The notes under the pieces are model-generated. The model had not been told where the DNA came from. It worked only from the letters and a program-made list of their open reading frames with translations, and did no database searches. A program made the translations under genes and the position numbers. Source: JBNJGB01 sp051747385 (GTDB lineage: Bacteria > Myxococcota_A > UBA9042 > PHBI01 > JACKFB01). Taken from it: DNA of 37,084 bases. Location: the NCBI GenBank assembly GCA_051747385.1, contig JBNJGB010000048.1, positions 1 through 37,084 of the forward strand. Direction: 5' to 3'. Of the stretch, positions 7,563 through 14,746 are shown in pieces. Each line of letters starts with the position of its first letter. The stretch's first letter is position 1.

Positions 7563-7629
7563 GTCCAGATGTTCGGCCGACCGCGCGATCCGCGCAAGGG
7601 GTGGCGTCCTCCCGGCGACTGCATCCCGG

Positions 7630-7657
7630 TTGCATCCTCCCCGGCCGGGGTTAGCAT
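7630..7657 (+). promoter_or_regulatory. Candidate promoter of the PQQ-propeller lipoprotein gene
   Basis: TTGCAT (7630-7635), a 16-nt spacer and TAGCAT (7652-7657). The -10-like box ends exactly 30 nt before the ATG at 7688. Confidence 0.5.
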
Positions 7658-7687
7658 CCGGGGCAGGAGCCTCACCCGGAGACGGCC

Positions 7688-9499
7688 ATGAAGACCCACA
7701 GCGCGATCGGCTGCCTCGTCGTGGCCGCCTCCGTCCTGGGCGCGTGCGGCGCCGCAGGACCCGACCGCATCACGGAGGTGCCCCTGACCCCGGGCGACGA
7801 GGAGGCGCCGGCCTACGCCGGCTGGATCGCGGTGGCGGCCGACGCGGAGCGGACCCTGCTCGTCCACGACGGCGGCGACCCCGTGCGGCCGGCCCGGTGG
7901 ACCGCGGCGCAACCGGACGGGCGGATCGCCTGGACGCGCGACCACGCCTGCCCGGACGACGTCGACGGGGAGCCGTGGATCGAGACCATGGCCGGCCGGG
8001 CCGTCTGCAAGACGCGCCACGCGATCGTCGGCGTCGACCTCGCCACGGGTGCCGAGGCCTGGCGCTGGGAGTCGGAGGCGCGCCTGTTCGTCACGGCCCG
8101 CGCCGGCGACCGGGTGATCACCAGCGCCGGCAACGAGGTCCTGGTCGTGCTGGATCCGCGCGACGGTCGCGTGCTCCGGCGGGTGGTCCTCGACGGCGCC
8201 GTCCCCGAGGCGGGAGCGGTGGCCGGCGACGAGCCGATCGCGCTGGTGGTCGACCAGATGAACGAGGATCCCAAGGCCCTGCTCGCCCAGCCTGTCGGAG
8301 GTCGCGCCGCGGCGGGCGCCGATCCCGAGCCCATGTCGCCACGCTGGCGTGTCCCGTTCGACGCCTTCGACCGGCACGTCGCGCCGTCCGAGGACACCGT
8401 CAAGACCCGGCCGCGGGAGGGGATCGAGGTGAGCCGGGCCCTGGACGACGGGGCCTTCCAGTGGCTCGACTTCCTGGACATCCGGCCGCCCGTCGCCTGG
8501 GGGCCGCAGGCGGGGATCGCCGCCGTCCGGCGGCCCGAGGGCTCGTGGGTCGCCGCCGTGGATCCGCTCGAGCGGACGGTCCGCTGGCAGCGTCCGTGGC
8601 CATACCCGGGCGGCATCGAGTCGGCCGACCAGGCGGAGGGGCGCGCCCTGGTCGTCGGTGAGGACGGCTGGATGCTCTACCGGGCCGAGGACGGCGCCGC
8701 GCTGGCCGGTCGGCCCCTGGAGGCGGGCGAGGGCCTGGCCGCGGCGGGGGCCTCGGAGCAGGCGGTCACCTGGGTGACGGCTCTGGGGGAGCGCCACCGG
8801 ATCCACCACGGCCCCCTCGAGGTCGGGGCGGCTGCGACCGCTCCGCCGGAGACCCCGGCCCGCCCGGACTGGCTCCGCCCCGGCGTGCGCCTGGTCTACG
8901 GCCTGGTCGTGCACCAGGGGCGCGATCCGGAGACCGGCTACTTCCGCGAGGGGCAGGCCACCCACTTCGTCGTGGACGTGGAGTCCCTCGAAGACGGCCT
9001 CACGTACGCCTGGCAGAGCGGGGACGGCCGCGAGGGGCGCCGCGTCGTCCCGGAGGAGGTGCTCGCCTCGTCCCGGCGGCACTCGGACCTCTACGCGGCG
9101 AACGAGGGGACCCGCAAGCTGGACCACACCTCCATCTGGGTGAGCCGCGCGGTGGCGGCGGAGCTCGTGGAGGGCGCCGAGGCCGCCTTCCAGGACGCGT
9201 CTGCCGTGGGCGTGGAGAGCCTCCGGCCGGTGGGCGACGCCTATCACCGGGCGATGTTCATCCCGGCCGGCGAGCAGACGGGGCCGCCCCGGGACCTGCC
9301 CGCGATCCTGGCGCGAGGGGACGCTCGGGGCGCGGCGTACTGGATCGCCCCGTGGGCCGACCATCCCCTGATCGTCCGGGCGGAGCGGCCGGGCTTTTTG
9401 GTGTACCTGGCCGCCGTGCAGCAGGCGGCTGGGGCCGTGGAGGAGCCTGGCGAGCAGCCGGTGGAGGACGTGGAGAAGTCCGAGCCTCCGCCGCTGTAG
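7688..9499 (+). CDS. PQQ-like beta-propeller lipoprotein of unknown function
   Basis: A 603-residue predicted lipoprotein. The signal peptide ends in lipobox LGAC (C20). Residues ~40-380 show repeated blade-like units of the PQQ/quinoprotein-propeller type, with Asp-Pro-Arg-Asp-Gly turns and blade ends such as GAEAWRWESEARLF, DPRDGRVLRRVVLD and DPLERTVRWQRPW. None has the dehydrogenase cofactor residues, so I infer a structural or binding propeller and not an enzyme. Residues ~400-590 form a separate domain I cannot place (GVRLVYGLVVHQGRDPETGY onward), ending in an acidic, proline-rich tail. GGAG lies 8 nt before the ATG. It is divergent from the Usp gene and is followed 134 bp later by another lipoprotein on the same strand with its own -10 box. 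Confidence 0.7.
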   Translation: MKTHSAIGCLVVAASVLGACGAAGPDRITEVPLTPGDEEAPAYAGWIAVAADAERTLLVHDGGDPVRPARWTAAQPDGRIAWTRDHACPDDVDGEPWIETMAGRAVCKTRHAIVGVDLATGAEAWRWESEARLFVTARAGDRVITSAGNEVLVVLDPRDGRVLRRVVLDGAVPEAGAVAGDEPIALVVDQMNEDPKALLAQPVGGRAAAGADPEPMSPRWRVPFDAFDRHVAPSEDTVKTRPREGIEVSRALDDGAFQWLDFLDIRPPVAWGPQAGIAAVRRPEGSWVAAVDPLERTVRWQRPWPYPGGIESADQAEGRALVVGEDGWMLYRAEDGAALAGRPLEAGEGLAAAGASEQAVTWVTALGERHRIHHGPLEVGAAATAPPETPARPDWLRPGVRLVYGLVVHQGRDPETGYFREGQATHFVVDVESLEDGLTYAWQSGDGREGRRVVPEEVLASSRRHSDLYAANEGTRKLDHTSIWVSRAVAAELVEGAEAAFQDASAVGVESLRPVGDAYHRAMFIPAGEQTGPPRDLPAILARGDARGAAYWIAPWADHPLIVRAERPGFLVYLAAVQQAAGAVEEPGEQPVEDVEKSEPPPL

Positions 9500-9597
9500 C
9501 CGGGAGGTGCGACCGCGTCTCGATCCACCGCGTGGAGAGCCCCCCTGCGGGTTCCGTGCCCGTGCCGCGCGGCCGTGCGCCGAGCGGGTCGATCCAC

Positions 9598-9603
9598 TAA
9601 CCT
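9598..9603 (+). promoter_or_regulatory. -10-like box of the PHP-domain lipoprotein gene
   Basis: TAACCT ends exactly 30 nt before the ATG at 9634, the same spacing as upstream of the PhoD and PQQ lipoprotein genes. Confidence 0.35.
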
Positions 9604-9633
9604 CACGCCGCCACCGGGTGACACGGAGCGAGC

Positions 9634-12246
9634 ATGAGCAGGACACGGACGTGGGCGTGGGTCATGGCGGCGACGCTGGCGATCGCCTCGTGCGACGAGG
9701 ACGGCGCGACGTCCAATCCCTCGGACGCCGGGCCCGACGTGGTCGCGGACACGGCGACGCCCGACGCGGGCCCGGACGCCACCGTGGACGCCGACGCGAT
9801 CCCGACCTGTCCGCCGGCGGCGCCGGCGACCGGCGAGGTGAGGGCGCGCACGCTGGGATGTCCCGAGGACCTGACGGAGGGTCTCCTCGCGGCGGCCCGG
9901 CCCGGAGACGTGGTCCTGGAGAACGCCGTCTCCCGCTTCGTGATCCGGACCGCCGCCGAGGGGCACGCGCTGATGGGCCTCACGGGCGGCAACGTCGTGG
10001 ACGCCGTGCGCATGGAGGACGGCGCCCAGGTGGGCGGGGACGGCCTCCGCGAGTACGTCATGACGGCCGACTTCCACCTGCTGGCGCCGGACGGCGTGGC
10101 CGTCGTGGACGACGGGAGCGCCGGGGTGGCCCGCGTGCGGGTGACCGGGACGCTGGAGCCCTTCGTCACCGTCATGGAGGCCTTCCCCGTGACCCTCGAT
10201 CCCGAGACGGTGATCATGGAGGCCGAGTACGTCCTGCGGCCCGACGAGCCGGTGCTCGAGCTTCGCTCGCGCTTCCTGGCCACCGCGGAGGATCGGCCGG
10301 TCACGGTCACAGCCTGGGACCTGGCCTTCTGGGGCGGCGAGCTTCGGCAGTTCCTCCCCGGCCACCCGGATCCGGAGCTTCCGAGCGCGGGCTTCGCGCC
10401 GCTGTTGGGGGCCACGCCGGTCTCGCCCGACGTGGACCTGCCGTCCTATGCGTCGGCGGCCGATCTGTCGCGCCAGGTCCTCAACCTGGGACCCGTGAAG
10501 GGCTTCAACTTCGACCCCGTGGACGCGGACGCGGACGGCGGCGAGGTGGTGCGGTGGCTGGCCGTGGGCGGCCGGGACGGCGACGACCTCGCGGGCGCCC
10601 TGGCGGCGGTCGCCGAGCGATCGGGGGCGCCCCTGAAGCGGGCCTCGGGCACCGTGCAGGGCGACGCCTGGCCGGGCGTCGTGGTGGAGGCGAGGGACGA
10701 CGACGGCGCGCCCGTGGCCCGCTGTCGTCCCGACCCGGAGGGCACCTTCGACTGCCGGGTGCCGGCGGAGGCGACCCGCTTGGTGGCGGTCTGGCTGGGG
10801 GAGAGCGCGGGCGATCCCGGCGGTACGCGGATCGAGGGGGCCGACGCGGCCGTGGGGGAGGGGGTGACCGTGCCTGCGCCCGAGCCCGCGACGTTGACCC
10901 TGCGCGTGACGGACGGCGAGGCGGCTCCCGTCCCCTTCCGCCTGACCGCGCAGCGAGACGGGCCGGACGGCGTGGAGGAGCACCGGGTGGTGGACGCCGA
11001 CGGGGAGGCGTCGGTGCGCCTGCCCACGGGCGAGTGGGAGATCTGGGTCACCCACGGGCCCCGGCACGCGTGGCACCACGAGGCCATGAGCCTGGCCCCC
11101 GGGGACCTCGCGGAGCGCGACGTGGCGCTGCCGCAGGTGGTGGACACCCCCGGCTGGGTCGCCGCGGACCTGCACGTCCACACGGAGCAGTCCCCTGACA
11201 GCGACGTCCCGACCGCGCGGCGCCTCGTGGGCGCCCTGGCGGAGGGCCTGGACTACATGGTGGCCTCGGAGCACGACTTCGTCGCGGACCACGGCCCCTG
11301 GCACGCCCGGGCGGGCGTCGGCGGACGCCTCGTGGTCCGGAGCGGCGTGGAGGCGAGCACCATGCGCCTGGGCCACTTCAACGTGTGGCCCCTCACGGTG
11401 GACCCGTCCCTGTCGGGGCAGGGCGCGCCGGGGTGGCACGGCATCGAGATGGACGGGCTCTGGGACCTGCTCGGGGTGGGGGATGGCCGGATCGTCCAGT
11501 GCAATCACCCGCGGTTCGGCAGCGGCTACGAGGCGTTCTTCGACGCGCTGGGCCTGGACGAGGCGACCCCGGACGACCTGCTGGCCTGCGACACGATGGA
11601 GTTGGTCAACGGCGGGCGGCCCCACGAGGACACGCCCCAGGTGCTCGCCGACTGGAGCGGCCTCCTGGACCGGGGCATCCGCGTCACGGCCACCGGCACA
11701 AGCGACACCCACCGGACCGACGAGCCCGTCGGCGTCGCGCGGACGTGGGTGCGGGTCGGGGACCTCGCGGACGACTTCCACGGGGCCGCGCCGGGCGACG
11801 CGGCGACCGCCGTGGAGGACGCCCTCCGCGCCGGGCGGGCCGTGGCGAGCGTCGGGCCCTTCGCGACCGTGACCCTGGTGACGGACGACGACCGCGAGGC
11901 GGCGATCGGCGACACCCTCGAGGATCCGGGCGCGGCCGTGACGGCGCGCGTCGAGGTGCAGTCGCCGGCGTGGATGCCCCTGGGCACGCTCGAGGTCCTG
12001 GTCGACGGGGAGGTCGTCCGCGAGGAGGACCTGAGCGCCACGGAGCCGTCGGACGGGCGGCACCACGCCGTGATCGAGGTGCCCGTGACGGTGGACGGGA
12101 GCGACCGGTGGGTCGCGGCGTGGCACCGCGACGCCCCGGCGCCGAATCCCGGCGCGCACCGCCCGCCGTGGGTGGTGACGAACCCGGTGTTCGTGGACGG
12201 CGACGGAGACGGCGCCTGGACCGGGCGGGCGGACGCGGCGCGGTGA
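9634..12246 (+). CDS. PHP-domain metallohydrolase lipoprotein, CehA/McbA-like
   Basis: An 870-residue lipoprotein (lipobox AIASC, C20) with an Asp/Ala-rich linker to ~residue 55. The N-terminal half is beta-rich, with an Ig/carboxypeptidase-regulatory-like part (~340-500). From ~505 a PHP (polymerase and histidinol phosphatase) domain begins: DLHVHTEQSPDS (Asp512, His514, His516), SEHDF (Glu546, His547, Asp548), later QCNHPRFG and GTSDTHRTD. These are the metal-binding blocks of the family, so a divalent-metal phosphoesterase or amidohydrolase-like activity at the cell surface is expected. The closest style is CehA/McbA-type metallohydrolases, which include carbaryl hydrolase, but the substrate cannot be read from sequence. 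It ends 3 nt from the convergent VOC gene. Confidence 0.8.
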   Translation: MSRTRTWAWVMAATLAIASCDEDGATSNPSDAGPDVVADTATPDAGPDATVDADAIPTCPPAAPATGEVRARTLGCPEDLTEGLLAAARPGDVVLENAVSRFVIRTAAEGHALMGLTGGNVVDAVRMEDGAQVGGDGLREYVMTADFHLLAPDGVAVVDDGSAGVARVRVTGTLEPFVTVMEAFPVTLDPETVIMEAEYVLRPDEPVLELRSRFLATAEDRPVTVTAWDLAFWGGELRQFLPGHPDPELPSAGFAPLLGATPVSPDVDLPSYASAADLSRQVLNLGPVKGFNFDPVDADADGGEVVRWLAVGGRDGDDLAGALAAVAERSGAPLKRASGTVQGDAWPGVVVEARDDDGAPVARCRPDPEGTFDCRVPAEATRLVAVWLGESAGDPGGTRIEGADAAVGEGVTVPAPEPATLTLRVTDGEAAPVPFRLTAQRDGPDGVEEHRVVDADGEASVRLPTGEWEIWVTHGPRHAWHHEAMSLAPGDLAERDVALPQVVDTPGWVAADLHVHTEQSPDSDVPTARRLVGALAEGLDYMVASEHDFVADHGPWHARAGVGGRLVVRSGVEASTMRLGHFNVWPLTVDPSLSGQGAPGWHGIEMDGLWDLLGVGDGRIVQCNHPRFGSGYEAFFDALGLDEATPDDLLACDTMELVNGGRPHEDTPQVLADWSGLLDRGIRVTATGTSDTHRTDEPVGVARTWVRVGDLADDFHGAAPGDAATAVEDALRAGRAVASVGPFATVTLVTDDDREAAIGDTLEDPGAAVTARVEVQSPAWMPLGTLEVLVDGEVVREEDLSATEPSDGRHHAVIEVPVTVDGSDRWVAAWHRDAPAPNPGAHRPPWVVTNPVFVDGDGDGAWTGRADAAR

Positions 12247-12249
12247 GTC

Positions 12250-12723
12250 TCAGCCGGCCGCGTCGTAGGCCCGGATGACCTCCTCGGGGGCCTGCACCAG
12301 CTCGATGAGCACGCCGGCGCCGCCGATGGGGGCGTCCTCGTTACCCTTGGGGTGGATGAAGGTCACGTCGTGTCCAGAGGCGCCCTCGCGGATGCCGCCC
12401 GGCGCGAAGCGGACGCCCTGCGACGTCAGCCACTCCACCGCGGCGGGGAGGTCGTCGATCCAGAGGCCCAGGTGGTTCAGCGGCGGCTTGTCGACCTTCG
12501 GGCGCTGGTCGGGGTCGACGGGCTGCATCAGGTCCACCTCGACCCGCGTCGGCCCGCGCCCGGCGACCGCGATGTCCTCGTCGACGTTCTCCCGCTCGCT
12601 CCGGTAGCTCCCGACGCGCTCCAGCCCGAGCATGTCCAGCCAGAGCCGCTGCAGGTCCGACTTGTCCGCCGCGCCGATGGCCACCTGCTGGATCCCCAGG
12701 ACGCGAAAGGGCCGCTCGCTCAT
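12250..12723 (-). CDS. VOC-family (glyoxalase/methylmalonyl-CoA epimerase-like) protein
   Basis: A 157-residue protein with the two beta-alpha-beta-beta-beta modules of the vicinal-oxygen-chelate superfamily. Module 1 starts at QVAIGAAD (~14) and module 2 at LNHLGLWIDDL (~85), with the end motif FIHPKGN...GVLIELVQAP typical of methylmalonyl-CoA epimerases and relatives. Candidate metal ligands are the His of LNHLG and the Glu of LIELV; the first His of the usual set is Gln here, which is tolerated in some VOC enzymes. The ATG follows GAGGAGG by 6 nt; the longer in-frame extension is rejected because it lacks coding features and overlaps the RES toxin gene. It is 55 bp downstream of the toxin gene. 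Specific reaction not assigned. Confidence 0.82.
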   Translation of the reverse strand: MSERPFRVLGIQQVAIGAADKSDLQRLWLDMLGLERVGSYRSERENVDEDIAVAGRGPTRVEVDLMQPVDPDQRPKVDKPPLNHLGLWIDDLPAAVEWLTSQGVRFAPGGIREGASGHDVTFIHPKGNEDAPIGGAGVLIELVQAPEEVIRAYDAAG

Positions 12724-12745
12724 CGTCTCCTCCTCATGGTGTGGA

Positions 12746-12762
12746 TGGCCTCGACCAGGCCA
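12746..12762. terminator. Hairpin after the toxin gene
   Basis: TGGCCT-CGACC-AGGCCA is a perfect 6-bp stem with a 5-nt loop, between the toxin stop (12779) and the VOC start (12723). It has no T-run and is a weak terminator candidate. Confidence 0.35.
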
Positions 12763-12778
12763 CAGCGCCCGGGCGAGG

Positions 12779-13510
12779 TCAACGGGGGCGCTCCGCCGGT
12801 GCCTGGACGGGACACCACGCCCGCTCCCGGTGATCGAAGTAGCGGTCGATGCGGGCGCCGTCCCAGTGGTAGGTGAGGTGGCGGCGCTCGGCGGGGATCT
12901 CGACCACGTCGGGCCAGAAGGCCGCGAGGCACTCGCCTCCGGGGCGCCGCACGCTGCGGAACAGGACGCCGTCGCTGCCGGCCTCCCGGAGTGCGCGCCC
13001 GGCTCTCTGGGCGGCGGCGTACGAGTCCGGATCGTGGAGATCGGCGTGCCCGGCGCGGAGGTCGTGCAGGTCGCGGAGGACGCCGCCGGAGTAGACGCGC
13101 ATGTCCGCGTGCAGGCCGCGCTCCTCGGCGGAGTCGGCGTACACCCCGCCGAGGTGGAAGGCCGTCTCGGCGACGGCGGTCTCGAGCGACTCCCCGGCGT
13201 AGTAGCAGCCCACACCCGGCGCCCCGAAGCGGGTGCCTCCGAAGCCCTCCGGCGGCGGGTGGCAGAACGGGGCCATCACGACCGTGGAGCCCGGGCCGCC
13301 CACCCGGCGCTCCACGGGCACGAGGCTGATCTCGCCGATCTGTTGTCTCAGGCGGGGATTGGTCAGCCCCTCGAGAGCCGCCAGGGCCTCCCAGCTCGAC
13401 GGCTCCGCGATGCGCTCGAACAGGGCGATGGGCGGCCACACGCTCTTGACGATTCGGACGGCGGCGTCCCACGGCACGGCCACCTCGGGGGCGTCCAGGA
13501 CGTCGTCCAC
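12779..13510 (-). CDS. RES-domain toxin of a type II toxin-antitoxin pair
   Basis: A 243-residue RES toxin. Characterised RES toxins attack NAD+ (MbcT phosphorolysis) or ADP-ribosylate metabolic enzymes (ParT) to stop growth. The three residues that name the family are visible: Arg94 (GGTRFG), Glu115 (SLETAVAETAFH) and Ser186 (GVLFRSVRRPGG), in the usual spacing and followed by AAFWPDVVEI. The start is GTG at 13510, two nt after the antitoxin stop; a CTG one codon pair earlier would overlap that stop. The N-terminal ~90 residues are longer than in minimal RES domains and carry a WPPIALFERI segment. Translated with the antitoxin upstream, so the two products are made together. Confidence 0.9.
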   Translation of the reverse strand: MDDVLDAPEVAVPWDAAVRIVKSVWPPIALFERIAEPSSWEALAALEGLTNPRLRQQIGEISLVPVERRVGGPGSTVVMAPFCHPPPEGFGGTRFGAPGVGCYYAGESLETAVAETAFHLGGVYADSAEERGLHADMRVYSGGVLRDLHDLRAGHADLHDPDSYAAAQRAGRALREAGSDGVLFRSVRRPGGECLAAFWPDVVEIPAERRHLTYHWDGARIDRYFDHRERAWCPVQAPAERPR

Positions 13511-13512
13511 GC

Positions 13513-13905
13513 TCAGCCCCGCGCCGCGTCCAGGTAGGCGCGCACGGCGGCCAGGTCGGTGATGCTGCCCCCCAGCATCCGCTCGAGGGGCGCCTGCCCA
13601 CCGAAGGCGCGGTTCGGGCGCGTGGGCCAGCGATCGGCCCGGGCCGGCTCCTGGTAGAGGATCTGGAGCGCCTTGTAGATGCCCACCACGAGGCTGAGGC
13701 GCTCCAGCGTGTCCCGGGTGACGCGCCCCAGCCGCCCTCTGCGCCAGCGGTGGAGCGTGGAGCGGGACACGCCACCGAGGAGCGTGCGCTGATCCTCCTC
13801 CGCCGTGACGCCCCACGCGGCCATGATGGCGAAGAACGCCTCGGCGCCCGCTGCGGCCATCTCGCGCTCCGTGACCTGCGGCGTGTCCGGGGTGACGGCG
13901 ACCAT
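13513..13905 (-). CDS. Xre/MbcA/ParS-type antitoxin (HTH plus toxin-binding domain)
   Basis: A 130-residue partner of the RES toxin. Residues ~25-58 form an Xre-like helix-turn-helix (GVSRSTLHRWRRGRL in the recognition part). Residues ~60-130 are the MbcA/ParS/Xre toxin-binding domain (DUF2384): LSLVVGIYKALQILY, then RPNRAFGGQAPLERMLGG and the C-terminal AVRAYLDAARG that plugs the toxin active site in known complexes. The ATG follows AAGGAGAGG by 5 nt. Upstream is an AT-richer promoter with a palindrome, fitting autorepression. Antitoxin-first order and the 2-nt gap to the toxin match RES/Xre operons. The family pairing is clear from both members. Confidence 0.92.
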   Translation of the reverse strand: MVAVTPDTPQVTEREMAAAGAEAFFAIMAAWGVTAEEDQRTLLGGVSRSTLHRWRRGRLGRVTRDTLERLSLVVGIYKALQILYQEPARADRWPTRPNRAFGGQAPLERMLGGSITDLAAVRAYLDAARG

Positions 13906-13929
13906 GGGACCTCTCCTTCTACCAGGATC

Positions 13930-13974
13930 ACACTATCGTCAACTGAAACGAAAGTCAATGTGTTGTCTCAGTTG
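13930..13974 (-). promoter_or_regulatory. Toxin-antitoxin promoter with palindromic operator
   Basis: Read on the minus strand: TTGACT (13958-13953), a 17-nt spacer, TAGTGT (13935-13930), then 24 nt to the antitoxin ATG. An inverted repeat with 10-bp arms, CAACTGARAC / GTYTCAGTTG (13940-13949 and 13965-13974, one mismatch), brackets the -35 box, the expected place for autorepression by the antitoxin. The outer arm and -35 lie at or inside the 3' end of the phosphopantetheinyl transferase gene. Confidence 0.65.
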
Positions 13975-14746
13975 AGCCTGGTTCCGCGGACGTGCGGTCG
14001 GCCTCGAGGGCCAGCGGCGCCGGGTCGCCGAGCGGGTCCGCGCGCCGCAGATGGACGCGCACCTCCACGTCCGTGCCGGCGCGGACGGCCGCGGCCAGGC
14101 GGTGGGTCCGGGTGGGGCGGAACAGCGCGAAGCGCCACGGCCGCGGATCGTGGGGCAGATCCGGGGTGGTCTCCAGCCGGATCCGGCCCGGAGCGGTGAG
14201 GTCGAAGGCGAACTTCGACAGGGGGACGGCCAGGCCGAGGCCCACGCCCTTGATCCACGACTCCTTCAGGGTCCACCAGTCGAAGAAGCGATCCCTCTGC
14301 TCCGACTCCGGCAGGGCCCGAAGCTGGGCCACCTCGTCCGGGGCGAAGAAGCGATCGGCGATCTCCACCGTGCGGCTCTGGCGGTGGGCGTTCTCGACGT
14401 CGACCCCGACGTCCCGGCCGATCGCCACGGCGCAGGCCACCAGGCCCCGCGTGTGGGACAGGTTGAAGCGCAGGTCGGCCCGGTTCTGGCCCGGGCGGAC
14501 GCAGGGTTTGCCCCACCGGTTCTCGCCGAAGCGCCAGGACGCCGGCGGGCGCGGGTCGTAGCGGGACAGGGTCGTCCGCACGAGCGCCCGCCCCACGAGG
14601 TACTCCTGCTTCGTGGCGGCGTGGCGGATGCGGTCGTAGCGGGCGCGCTCGTCCGGGTCGAGCAGGGCCTCGAAGGCGGCCACCGTGGCCGGATCCTCCA
14701 GGGTCTCCGGCCACGCGAGCCACACGTCGAGGTCGACCGCGCTCAA
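13955..14746 (-). CDS. Sfp-type 4'-phosphopantetheinyl transferase
   Basis: A 263-residue enzyme that moves phosphopantetheine from CoA to a carrier-protein serine, here most likely the free ACP and the PKS ACP of the same operon. Sfp-family landmarks: FNLSHT (94-99), GVDVEN (Asp116, Glu118 bind Mg) and WWTLKESWIKG (Lys161, Glu162, Lys166). Two-domain length is normal for the Sfp type. The start is the TTG at 14746, whose TG is shared with the TGA stop of the PKS gene (sequence AGTTGA), a 4-nt overlap implying translational coupling; GGAGATGAAG lies ~11 nt upstream. A longer reading frame from 14812 exists but would run into the PKS catalytic tail. Last gene of the biosynthetic operon. Confidence 0.9.
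   Translation of the reverse strand: MSAVDLDVWLAWPETLEDPATVAAFEALLDPDERARYDRIRHAATKQEYLVGRALVRTTLSRYDPRPPASWRFGENRWGKPCVRPGQNRADLRFNLSHTRGLVACAVAIGRDVGVDVENAHRQSRTVEIADRFFAPDEVAQLRALPESEQRDRFFDWWTLKESWIKGVGLGLAVPLSKFAFDLTAPGRIRLETTPDLPHDPRPWRFALFRPTRTHRLAAAVRAGTDVEVRVHLRRADPLGDPAPLALEADRTSAEPGSTETTH

Noticed and set aside
9244..12159. A 971-codon minus-strand frame opposite the PHP lipoprotein
   Set aside because: Composition is typical of a shadow (HRR/GRR runs); the plus-strand frame has signal peptide and metal motifs.
12250..13215. A longer start for the VOC protein
   Set aside because: The extension overlaps the RES toxin in another frame and lacks VOC similarity; GAGGAGG marks the start at 12723.
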